Positions 1 to 8,200 of a DNA stretch of 32,512 nucleotides are shown one piece after another. The stretch's first letter is position 1; the number at the start of each line of letters is the position of its first letter. The DNA is from Methanobacteriota archaeon. Lineage in GTDB: Archaea; Thermoplasmatota; Poseidoniia; Poseidoniales; Thalassarchaeaceae. Below the pieces are notes generated by a model, which was not told where the DNA came from, searched no databases, and worked only from the letters and a program-made list of their open reading frames with translations. Location of the stretch: positions 1 to 32,512 of the forward strand of contig PAYZ01000025.1 of assembly GCA_002716085.1 (NCBI GenBank). The letters are read 5' to 3'. A program made the position numbers and the translations under genes.

Positions 1-272
1 AGCGGAGGTTGAGGTTGCTGAGCCCGAGGTCGCTGAGCCCGAGGCCGCTGGCGATGACGAGTTCGAGGACTTCGAGGACTTCGAGGAGTTCGATGAGGAG
101 TCAGCGGAGGTTGAGGTTGCTGAGCCCGAGGTCGCTGAGCCCGAGGCCGCTGGCGATGACGAGTTCGAGGACTTCGAGGAGTTCGAGGAGGAGGTAGCGG
201 AGGTTGAGGTTGCTGAGCCCGAGGCCGCTGGCGATGACGAGTTCGAGGACTTCGAGGAGTTCGATGAGGAGT
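1..272 (+). repeat. In-frame tandem repeat coding for the acidic tail
   Basis: Three tandem units begin at 1, 103 and 196. The first is 102 bases (34 codons), the second 93 bases (31 codons), and the third is a partial unit of about 77 bases. The copies are almost identical at DNA level, including third codon positions, which points to recent duplication or conversion. Unit lengths are multiples of three, so copy-number change would keep the reading frame. Confidence 0.85.
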
Positions 273-319
273 TGAGCGAAGAGGAGTTCGACGAGTTCGA
301 GGACTTCGACGACGACTAG
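2..319 (+). CDS. C-terminal fragment of an acidic repeat protein (5' end outside window)
   Basis: One open frame enters from the left edge and stops at TAG 317-319, giving about 105 residues. The visible part is almost only Glu, Asp, Phe, Val, Ala and Pro, in repeats of the form AEVEVAEPE...GDDEFEDFEEF. It ends in a run of acidic and Phe residues (EEFDEFEDFDDD). There is no membrane segment, cysteine or catalytic motif, so this is probably a disordered, strongly negative tail; the function of the whole protein cannot be read here. The Phe-Glu/Asp alternation resembles acidic-aromatic peptide tails that bind basic partners, but that is speculation. It ends 12 bases before the convergent nadM stop codon. 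The frame was chosen because the other plus-strand frames give Arg/Ser-rich, low-complexity translations. Confidence 0.75.
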   Translation, partial: AEVEVAEPEVAEPEAAGDDEFEDFEDFEEFDEESAEVEVAEPEVAEPEAAGDDEFEDFEEFEEEVAEVEVAEPEAAGDDEFEDFEEFDEELSEEEFDEFEDFDDD

Positions 320-331
320 TGGCTTGAATGA

Positions 332-943
332 TCAGCCTACTGGCTCGCCGCCTTCCCCCATGAATGCTAGCCTCCTTATCATGTCGTTTTCCACCAGTAA
401 AGAAACCACTGGGCCCGGGACTGAAGCACCAAGTACTGAGCTGACGGCATCGATGTCGGAGACAGTTGAGAGCATCCGTGCGGTTTCCCTGACCTTCCAT
501 CCCTCGAATTCTTCCCTTCTCTCGAGCTCCCCCATTACTACGTCCCATCCCGATGACTGGTAGAGATCGGCAGAGGTCACGTCGGAAGTGAACAGCGTAC
601 CGGGTCCGCCGTGATAACTCTCCGCATGGGAAACCCAATTTGGCGGGTCTTGGATATCCGGGATATGTACTATAATCGCGGAGATGCCCACAGAATCCAG
701 CCAAGCCTCAGCCATCTGCCCCCTTTCCTCCGAGGACCATGGGTTTCTGAGATTCTGTGGCCTATTGGAAGAGCCAATGGCGATAATTAGTTGGGAGTCA
801 GCGGAGTTTTTCGCCCTCCAATCTTCTGCTGCCTCGATCATGAGGCAGTGCCCCCTGTGGAACGGTTGGAACCTCCCCAAGACCACAGTCCCTGGGCCGG
901 GTGGATTTGCCGGGGGAGGTGGATGGATCGGAAGTTCATCCAC
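332..943 (-). CDS. nadM: Archaeal-type nicotinamide-nucleotide adenylyltransferase (NMNAT)
   Basis: This is a nucleotidyltransferase of the archaeal NadM family, which makes NAD+ from NMN and ATP. The N-terminal nucleotide-binding motif GRFQPFHRGH lies near residues 23-32, followed by the family's IGSS and NPW(S)xxER segments. The second phosphate-binding motif, usually SGTEIRRRM, appears as EGWKVRETARML, so the Ser and Thr are replaced while the basic positions remain. The protein is 203 residues, longer than the roughly 170 typical of the family, because of a Pro-rich start and a longer C-terminus. The start is GTG at 943, overlapping the upstream gene's stop by 8 bases, so the two are translationally coupled. 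Family assignment is firm; whether the altered second motif changes activity or substrate is open. Confidence 0.88.
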   Translation of the reverse strand: MDELPIHPPPPANPPGPGTVVLGRFQPFHRGHCLMIEAAEDWRAKNSADSQLIIAIGSSNRPQNLRNPWSSEERGQMAEAWLDSVGISAIIVHIPDIQDPPNWVSHAESYHGGPGTLFTSDVTSADLYQSSGWDVVMGELERREEFEGWKVRETARMLSTVSDIDAVSSVLGASVPGPVVSLLVENDMIRRLAFMGEGGEPVG

Positions 944-1616
944 TCAAATCACCCCTCAATTGCGAGAGTGATGTGCCTCCGAGGTTCCATTCCTCGGGAT
1001 CCAAGAACTCCCTGCCGACCAGCAACTGCAAGTCTGACTTCCTGTAATGATCGAGAAAAGAGAATAGAGACTCGGTTAGTGAGCGATGCGATTCCATGGT
1101 TGGGAGAATCCTGGGGTCCTCAGAAGGCTCCATGGTCTCCCCCATGCCTTCTCTCCTGGACATCCAGTCCAAAACTACCGACTCCGAGTATGAGGATCGG
1201 TCAGTTCTCGAAAGGGAGTCGGAAAACGACTCCCAAGTCTCTGGCAGCAGGAAATCCTCGGATCCGGAAACGGCTCTAGAAAGCATAGGCTCCACGTAGA
1301 GGAAAAGCCTAGCCTCCCAGCACCTCCATTGCCCTGTGGAGCACCATCTGGCGAGGAGGACTGAGAGTTCGGTAGCAGAGTCGGATCTCCAGTCAGTGAC
1401 GGAGTCCTCAGTCGGCGATTTTACTGCCGAGTCAATCAGCTCAAGGATCTCCCCCTCCAGGTCCACATCGAAATCCCTGTGGAAGCGGGCGTCTGGATCG
1501 GGCCTATAGCTCCTGAATGCTGCCTTCTCCATTCCTTCGGAGATTTCTAGGACGCTCATCCCCATCATCTCATCTAGCTTGTTCCGGTCGACCAGGTGGA
1601 GTATCACGTCGGCCAC
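936..1616 (-). CDS. Uncharacterised soluble protein upstream of nadM
   Basis: The 226-residue frame starts at GTG 1616 and ends in TGA 936-938, inside the start region of nadM. It is rich in Ser, Glu, Asp, Arg and Trp, has no membrane segment or signal peptide, and shows no motif I recognise. The composition suggests a mostly helical acidic protein. Tight overlap with nadM supports it being a real, co-transcribed gene. The 126-base gap upstream (1617-1742) separates it from the divergent DRG GTPase gene and should hold both promoters. No function is assigned. Confidence 0.6.
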   Translation of the reverse strand: MADVILHLVDRNKLDEMMGMSVLEISEGMEKAAFRSYRPDPDARFHRDFDVDLEGEILELIDSAVKSPTEDSVTDWRSDSATELSVLLARWCSTGQWRCWEARLFLYVEPMLSRAVSGSEDFLLPETWESFSDSLSRTDRSSYSESVVLDWMSRREGMGETMEPSEDPRILPTMESHRSLTESLFSFLDHYRKSDLQLLVGREFLDPEEWNLGGTSLSQLRGDLSG

Positions 1617-1742
1617 GATTCCGATGACCGGGAGGTGCCCAAATACCCTCGCTCGAGTGATTCTGCCCTTCAGGGGCCACCGTATTCAAGAATGTGGGGC
1701 GCGTCACTGGAAGCAGGAAGAAGCAGGAGGTGAGTCAAAGAG

Positions 1743-2861
1743 ATGGCAACCATTGATGAGCAAATCAAGTCACTTGAGGATGAGATTTCCAAGACCAAGT
1801 ACAACAAAGCCACTCAGGGGCACATAGGGAAGCTAAAGGCCAAAATTGCTGCTCTGAGGCACAGGCAAGAAAAGGCCCAGGCCCACTCAAGATCAAGCGG
1901 AGGGAATCAAGGATTCGAGGTCAAGAAGTCCGGGGATGCATCGGTGGCCTTGGTTGGATTCCCCAGTGTGGGAAAGTCGAGCCTGATCTCCCAGCTCACA
2001 GAAGTGGAATCCGAGGCGGGCAACTTTGCATTCACTACTCTGACTTGCATACCTGGTGTGATGGAGCACAGGGGCGCTAGAATCCAGATTCTGGATCTTC
2101 CAGGACTCATAAAGGGTGCTTCCGAGGGCAAGGGCAGAGGGAAGGAGATACTGAATGTCATTCGTGGTTCGGACATGGTTCTGTATGTAATCGATCCATT
2201 TCAGAAATCGCACTTCAAAGTTCTAGACGAAGAGCTATGGAAGTCCGGAATGCGACTGAACCAGAAGCCCCCACAGGTCTTCGTATCAAGGACTAAGAGG
2301 GGCGGGATAGAAGTTCGCTCCACATTGGAACAGACGAACCTGAGTGAAGAGGAGATCCAGGCCATAGTCAGGAGCTTCGGAATAGTCTCTGCCACGGTCA
2401 CCCTCAGAACGGATGTGACTGACGACCACATAGTGGATACATTAGCAGGTAACAGGGTGTACAGCAGGGCAGTTGTTGTCGTCAATAAGATCGACCTGGC
2501 TAACGATGAGGATCTAGGTAGGGCTCGAAAAGAGCTGCCAGAGGGATGGCCGATACTCAACGTTTCAGCAAAGACTGGTGAGGGGATCGAACAGATGAAG
2601 GATTTCATTTTCGACAACCTCGGATTCATGTCCATCTTCCTGAAACCACAGGGTCAGGAAGCTGATTTGGTCGAGCCATTGATCGTGAAGGACACCTCAA
2701 CAGTCAGAGATGTGTGTGCCAAGCTTCATCGAGACTTCCTGAGGAAGTTCAGGTATGCCAGGGTCAAGGGCCCGAGTGCAAAATTCGATTGGCAGAGGGT
2801 TGGCCTGGATCACTTGCTGAAAGATGGGGACCTACTTACTGTGATCCTAAGGAAGTCATAA
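1743..2861 (+). CDS. DRG-family GTPase with TGS domain
   Basis: This is a homologue of the eukaryotic and archaeal developmentally regulated GTP-binding proteins (DRG/Rbg), ribosome-associated translational GTPases. An N-terminal helical region (residues 1-60) precedes the G domain, with the P-loop GFPSVGKS at 72-79, the DLPGLI G3 motif, NKID as G4 and an SAK-type G5. The HTH-like insertion typical of DRGs lies within the G domain. The last 70 or so residues form a TGS domain (SxVxDVCxKLHxDF...ARVKGPSAKFDWQRVG). The length of 372 residues is normal. A strong Shine-Dalgarno sequence, GGAGGTGA at 1727-1733 region, sits 9 bases before ATG 1743. It is transcribed with tatC or just ahead of it. 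Confidence 0.93.
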   Translation: MATIDEQIKSLEDEISKTKYNKATQGHIGKLKAKIAALRHRQEKAQAHSRSSGGNQGFEVKKSGDASVALVGFPSVGKSSLISQLTEVESEAGNFAFTTLTCIPGVMEHRGARIQILDLPGLIKGASEGKGRGKEILNVIRGSDMVLYVIDPFQKSHFKVLDEELWKSGMRLNQKPPQVFVSRTKRGGIEVRSTLEQTNLSEEEIQAIVRSFGIVSATVTLRTDVTDDHIVDTLAGNRVYSRAVVVVNKIDLANDEDLGRARKELPEGWPILNVSAKTGEGIEQMKDFIFDNLGFMSIFLKPQGQEADLVEPLIVKDTSTVRDVCAKLHRDFLRKFRYARVKGPSAKFDWQRVGLDHLLKDGDLLTVILRKS

Positions 2862-2904
2862 CCTCTTTGCGATGTATTCACCAATGAGGTGCCCATCCTG
2901 AAGC

Positions 2905-3666
2905 GTGGACGAGGGGTTGCTGGGAGTCTTCCGAGACGGCAAGGGGAGTGCATTACTTTCCCATCTGGAGTCACGAGGTCACGCATACTTGGCCATATTC
3001 GCAGTATTTTTCATAGCGGGATACCCGGTTGCTGAGTGGCTTATCCAGTGGTTACTGGATTCAGATGGGTTTGTCCCAGACGGGGTCCAGGTGATCATCC
3101 TGCAACCTCTGGAGATGATCCTGCTCAGGCTTAGAATTGCTGCTCAGATAGCATTCGGGGCGATGGCAGTGGCCATAATGATCGATCTTTCGTGGTCTGG
3201 AGGGAAAGCCATTCCCAGGGGGTCTGCATCACTGCCCAGCGGCAGTGGTGCGTCCGGTGTGTTGGCGGTGATCATCTCCATTGTTGCCCTTGGGGGCCTT
3301 GGGCTGACCTACGCCCACAATGTGCTCATACCTTTTCTTCTGGAATACCTTGCTGAAGACACGGCTGCTTCCGGCCTTCAGTCTACCTGGCAGCTCCAAT
3401 CATGGGTCGGATTCGTCACTGGGCTCTACTTCTCCTCTATCTTGGGTTTCCAGGTTCCTGTGGTGGTCATTGTGCTACTTAGGGCTGACATCATAGATAG
3501 GTCGGCCATAGAGGCGAACAGGGGCCTGATATGGTTCGTGGCGCTTTTCCTCGGGGCGCTAATCTCTCCTCCAGACCCCATTTCTATGTTCCTCGTGGGA
3601 GGCCCGATGCTGGTGCTCCTGGAGTTGGCTCTAGCATTGGAAAGAGTTTCTTCTCGACGGGCCTAG
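2905..3666 (+). CDS. tatC: Sec-independent protein translocase TatC
   Basis: TatC is the multi-spanning receptor of the twin-arginine translocase, which binds RR signal peptides and moves folded proteins across the membrane. The 253-residue protein has about six hydrophobic segments, an N-terminal HLESRGH matching the HLxELRxR signature, a central FQVPVVV segment (the FE/QxP site of TatC) and a C-terminal SPPDPISMFLVGGPM block equivalent to the conserved TPPDxxS region. The start is GTG 2905; the nearby ATG at 2884 runs into a stop after five codons. The loop after the third membrane segment is short and Gly/Ser-rich. Its TAG overlaps the convergent scpB stop within a CTAG. No tatA is visible in the window. 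Confidence 0.85.
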   Translation: MDEGLLGVFRDGKGSALLSHLESRGHAYLAIFAVFFIAGYPVAEWLIQWLLDSDGFVPDGVQVIILQPLEMILLRLRIAAQIAFGAMAVAIMIDLSWSGGKAIPRGSASLPSGSGASGVLAVIISIVALGGLGLTYAHNVLIPFLLEYLAEDTAASGLQSTWQLQSWVGFVTGLYFSSILGFQVPVVVIVLLRADIIDRSAIEANRGLIWFVALFLGALISPPDPISMFLVGGPMLVLLELALALERVSSRRA

Positions 3667-4286
3667 TCGTTCCTCGGCTCCGCCTCCACTTCCTTGGGGC
3701 CTTCCTCTGAGAACTCCGAGATGGTCATCTGCTCGTCGGGAGCTAGTGATGCGGCCAACTCGGCGCTAGTGAGGCCCATCTTGCTGGCCTCATCCCTGAA
3801 CCAAGCCCTAACCTTGCGATACTCTATCTCTGGACATCCGAAGTACTCTGCGAACCTCCTAGTTGTGGTCAGCCTTCGTGTCAGACCGTCCCTCCTTCTG
3901 TCGATAAGGCCAATTTCGGCCAGGTCCCTGACATGGTCATACGCCCTCTGCCCGAGCATGTCGACCAACTGGGACTGGGGCATTGGCTGGTGGTACGCGA
4001 CCAGTGCCGCGGCCGGCAGCAGCCTCTGGGGAATGTCGGCCCTGAAACTCTCGGGAAGGAAGGAGGAGAGCTCTGGCCTTACCTCGAAGATCCACCTTCC
4101 GGAGACGTCAGTTAGCTGCATGGCGCACCCATCACGCTGATCCACGATCTTACGGAGATTGGTCAGTCCGACGAGGATCACGCCCTTCGGTTCCCCGAGC
4201 ATCTCTGAGAGCTCCTCCAGGGACATTGAGCGGCCTGCACCGAAGAGTATCGCCTCGAGGATAGTGGTGAGCTCGGGTTCGGACAT
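3663..4286 (-). CDS. scpB: Segregation and condensation protein ScpB
   Basis: ScpB is the winged-helix (kite) subunit that dimerises on the ScpA kleisin of SMC complexes. The 207 residues show the family pattern: an N-terminal LEAILFGAGRSMSLEELSEMLG segment (first winged helix), the LPAAALVAYHQPMPQSQLVDMLG middle block (typically A-L-xxIAYxQPxTRxEIExIRG), and the second winged helix with GLIDRRR and FAEYFG. A mostly charged tail of about 35 residues follows. It is the last gene of the smc-scpA-scpB operon, 1 base after scpA, and converges on tatC with overlapping stops. Confidence 0.88.
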   Translation of the reverse strand: MSEPELTTILEAILFGAGRSMSLEELSEMLGEPKGVILVGLTNLRKIVDQRDGCAMQLTDVSGRWIFEVRPELSSFLPESFRADIPQRLLPAAALVAYHQPMPQSQLVDMLGQRAYDHVRDLAEIGLIDRRRDGLTRRLTTTRRFAEYFGCPEIEYRKVRAWFRDEASKMGLTSAELAASLAPDEQMTISEFSEEGPKEVEAEPRND

Positions 4287-4287
4287 C

Positions 4288-5274
4288 CTAGGCCTCCAAT
4301 GCCCCGGACTTTGGGTGCAGCTTCTCAGTCAGTTGGTCATAGTCATCAGACCCGTCCCAGAGGTCCCTCATGATGATGCGTCCGTTGTACCCCTTGTCCT
4401 GCTCTAGGGAGACGTAGCCGCGATTGGTTAGGAATAGGCTTGACACGAATGCCGTGACCTGGGATTCTACCCTGATCTGGTCCTCGTGCATTTCGATCGA
4501 GCTAGAGTTTGAGTTGAGCTCCTCTGCCACATCGGAGAGTCCTACTGACCCTGAGTCCTCCGCGCGTGCCTTCAGTGCTTCCCAAGTTCTCCTAAGGTCG
4601 CCCTCCAGGTCTTCGACGTGTAGGCTGCCGCTGAACCTTTCCCTAGCCTTCGCGTGGGCTTCCCTCCTCTCCTTTGCTATCTTCTCTCTGAGCCTCTGAT
4701 CCTCGGCGATCTTTCCTGCGTCACGAAGGCCCAGGAGTAGCTCACCCAGGGTTACTGGCCTCCCCTCTTCCCTGTGTATCCTGCCCTCGAATATGGAGGG
4801 GAGCACTTCGTCTGCTGCTCCCGTCATGACGCCTACTGAGAAGTTGTACTCGGCATCATCGAACTCGGTCTCCCAACCCGCATCGAAGTCCCAGACCTCG
4901 TCTTCCTCGAACTCGAATGCCCTCTCTTGCCTCTCAAGAAGGGACGAGGCTTGCCCCCTCAGGATGGACCAAGCCATCCTGATCAGCCTCCCGCATGAAG
5001 GGAGATCGATGTTTTCAGCTACCCCAATCCGCTCGTTGAACATCTCGATGAAGCTTGACAGATCGACGTCCCAGGGGTCCAGGTCGCTTGACTGGAACAT
5101 CTGGAAAACCAGGGCAACCGACCTGTCGAAAGGCTCCAGGAGAAATTGGTGCTCAGCCTCCTCCAAGGTGGAAAGCTCCATCAGCCTGTCAAGGAACTTG
5201 CTCGTCTCAAGGTCGGTTTGGCCCTCAAGCAGCCTGACGACTACATCCTCCCTCATCTGCTCTCCGAAAATCAA
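4288..5274 (-). CDS. scpA: Segregation and condensation protein ScpA (kleisin)
   Basis: This kleisin bridges the heads of the SMC dimer. The N-terminal helical domain is recognisable at about residues 40-100 (LEPFDRSVALVFQMFQ, then DPWDVDLSSFIEMF), equivalent to the YEGPLDLLLxLI...DIxDIPI block of bacterial ScpA. A central charged helical stretch and a C-terminal winged-helix-like region (FVSSLFLTNRGYVSLEQD) follow. At 328 residues it is longer than usual (about 250), with an N-terminal lead of about 40 residues. TTG at 5274 overlaps the smc stop as TTGA; an ATG at 5256 preceded by GGAGAG is an equally good start, six codons later. The gene order fixes its identity more firmly than the sequence alone. 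Confidence 0.82.
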   Translation of the reverse strand: MIFGEQMREDVVVRLLEGQTDLETSKFLDRLMELSTLEEAEHQFLLEPFDRSVALVFQMFQSSDLDPWDVDLSSFIEMFNERIGVAENIDLPSCGRLIRMAWSILRGQASSLLERQERAFEFEEDEVWDFDAGWETEFDDAEYNFSVGVMTGAADEVLPSIFEGRIHREEGRPVTLGELLLGLRDAGKIAEDQRLREKIAKERREAHAKARERFSGSLHVEDLEGDLRRTWEALKARAEDSGSVGLSDVAEELNSNSSSIEMHEDQIRVESQVTAFVSSLFLTNRGYVSLEQDKGYNGRIIMRDLWDGSDDYDQLTEKLHPKSGALEA

Positions 5275-8200
5275 GACGATTCCTCCTTGGCCTCTATTAC
5301 ATCTGGCGATTCGAGCATGTTTTCCATTGTTTCATCGGCAATTTGGGACTCCCCTATGTCCTCGCTGACCTCTTCGGTTCTCCCCCTCAGGGCGTCTAGG
5401 TTTCCGGCCCCTTCGCCTTCCTCCTGAACGTCTGCGACATCGACCCCGGCCCTGTCTGCCAAGCCCCCTATGCTGGAGAGCTCTGGGAGCGGTTCGGGGG
5501 TCCTTGGCATCTCATCCGGGGAGGGCAGCTCTGGCATCGACTCCTTCTCGGCCTCGGAGGCTTCTCTTGCACGCTCCTCCGCCTCTATCTCCTCGCTGAG
5601 GTCTAGTGCTGCGGCCCTGTCGAAGTCGGTGATCCTCTGGCTGCAACCGTTTCCAGCGTGGGTGATGCCTATGTGGTGGTCGGCTAGGGTCAAGCTGACC
5701 TTCCTGAGGGTCACCATGATGAATTGGGCCATTCCGCTCCTCATCCTGCACAGGGCAGCTATCTTCTCGGAGTTGAATGGGTCCAAGTTCTGGTCTACCT
5801 CGTCGAAGTAGTAGAAGGGACTTGGCTCGTAGTCCTGGATCGCGAAGATTAGTGCTAGAGCTGCCATGGACTTCTCGCCCCCCGAGAGGGCGGTCCTCCT
5901 GGTGTTCTTGCTCTTCCCGGGAGGGACGCATGCCATCTCGAGGCCCCCTTCGAACGGGTTTGTTTCGTTCTCCAGCCTAAGCTCACCGCTTCCGGAAGGT
6001 TGGAGTATCTCGTATACCCTCCTGAAATTGTTATTCACGTGATCGAAGACGTTGAGCAGCCTGGTCCTTCTCTCGTCCTCTAGTTGGTCGGCTATCTTGG
6101 AGAGCTCGTCCCTCCTCTGCCGGAGTAGCTTCCCATCTGCCATCAGGTCCGAGATCCTTGACTGAGCTGCATCGTACTGCTCGATGGCCAGCATGTTCAC
6201 GTCCCCGAGGGCGCCGAGGCGGCGCTCGAGCCCCTGCACGCTCCGCTCCGCCTCGGCGACTGTTGGCAGATGCTCGTGCTCCGGAGGAATCGGAATTCCT
6301 GCCGCTTTTAGTTCGGCCACGATCTCCTCCAGAGCCTCTCGCCTCTGCTTGATTTGCACGCTAAGTTCTTCCAGCCTACCAGAAATATTCTGCTTCTCCT
6401 GTGAGATCCTTTCCAAATGGGCGCGTAGGCTAGCCCTCTCCTCGACTAGCTCGTCCCTGCGATCATTGAGCAGTCGCTGCTCTTCGTCAAACTGAGAGGC
6501 CTGGGCCCTGAGCTCAACGAGCTCGGACTCGGACTTTTCAATTATCGAGTTCAATTCGTCGATCTCCTTACGGGACCTAGAGGCGGACTCCTTCTGAGCG
6601 GACATCTGCCTGCCAATCTCGGAAACCCTATCCACTAGGATTCTCAGTTGTTGGGAGGAGGTCTCTATCGACGCTTCGGACATCACCCTGGTCCTTTCAG
6701 CATCAGTCCTAGCCCTCTCTGCTTCCCGCAGTTTTCCTGAGAGGTGGTCTGGGGTGTGGCTCTGGAGATCCTCGGCCGCTTTGTCCCTGTTGAGGGAGGC
6801 TTCCTCGAGCTCCTGCCTGGCCTGTTCCCGGATGGCTTCCATCCTATCCTTCTCAGACTCGCAGTCCTTGAGTTCCTTATTGGCCGCATTCAGCTTGGAC
6901 CCGATTTCCTTTAGCTCCCTCTCAGTCCTCTCCATGTCGGCCTTCCAGTTCCTCATCTTGACTGAGTGGTCATCGTTGTCCAACCCGTGGATCCGGTCCC
7001 TGAGCTCCTGCTGGCCCCTTCTAAGCTCCCTAAGTGCTCCGTCGACTGTTGTGAAAACGAGGTCAGCGTCCTGAACAGCCGACTCTAGCCTGTCAATGCC
7101 GGAGCTTCCTGCACCAGAGCCATCGAACCTGGGCCTGTCCCTCTTGGAAGAGGACCCGCCCGTCATTGCGCCTGAGCTTTCGATCACGGAGCCCTCGAGT
7201 GTGACCATCCTTACGCCGCCCATATTCTCACGTGCAACCTCCATCGACTCCACCACCAGGGTATTCCTGCCGGCGTATCTGACGGCAGCCTCCACGCTAG
7301 GGTCGAACTCGAGAAGGTCGTGGACGAAGCCCACTATCCCTGGGTTTCTGGCCACGAGCAGGGTCCTGCCCTGGGGCCTGGAAACTGATAGTTTGTTCAG
7401 GGGGAGGAAGGTCGCCCTGCCACCGCCGTTCTTCCTGAGCCAGGATATACACTTCGATGCTACGTGATCCGATGTGACCACTATGCTCCTGAGCCCTCCT
7501 CCGAAGGCGAATGACAATGCTTCCTCGTGAGAGGGGTCCTTTGGTGATGCTAGCTCTCCTAGAGTCCCCAGTATTCCATGTATCTCCCCGCTCTCCCTGA
7601 GCTTTGACAGGGCTGCTAGTGTGAAAGCTGAGCCTGGTGTGCTGGACCTCGTCTCTTGCCTCGCTCTGGCCTTGGCTAGGTCCATCTCTGCCTTCCTGAG
7701 CCTTGACTCGGCCCGATCCCTATCATCGACAAGGGACCTCTCCTGCTTTTGCAGGCTCATCAGCTCGTTAGCAAGGGACTGCCTGCTCACCTCAGGAGTC
7801 TCTTCCTGGAGGTCCTCGCCCATAAGCGCGTTATCGTCCCTCTCGAGCTCTGCCGCCTCGAAGGCCTGCTCGATGTCAGCGAGGCTCTCCGAAGCGATCT
7901 GAGATCTCTGGTAGGCCCTGTCGTAGTCCAACTGGGCCTGGGAGAACTTTGAGCTGGCTTTCTGCTCCAATTCAGTTGCTTGGCCGAGTGCCCTGTTGAG
8001 GTCCCTGCCGTGCTTGTCACCCGACTCTATCGCCTTTCTTGCTAGGCTTTCTTCTTCTTCCGCCTTCTTGAGCGAGGAAATCGAGTCCTTAACTGCCTGG
8101 TGCAGCTCTTCGATGCTATTCTCCGCCTTCTTTCGGGCTTCCTCTGCCCCCTGGCTCTCACGCTCCAGGATCTCCATCTCATCCTCAGCAGAATCGATGG

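Noticed and set aside
1617-1742. Clear TATA box for the DRG GTPase or the divergent uncharacterised gene
   Set aside because: Only GTATTCAAGA-like stretches are present; nothing stands out enough to assign, although a good ribosome site precedes the GTPase.
4793-5368. Plus-strand frame of 191 codons opposite scpA and the end of smc
   Set aside because: It is Ser-rich antisense translation of two well-supported genes, with no motif of its own.
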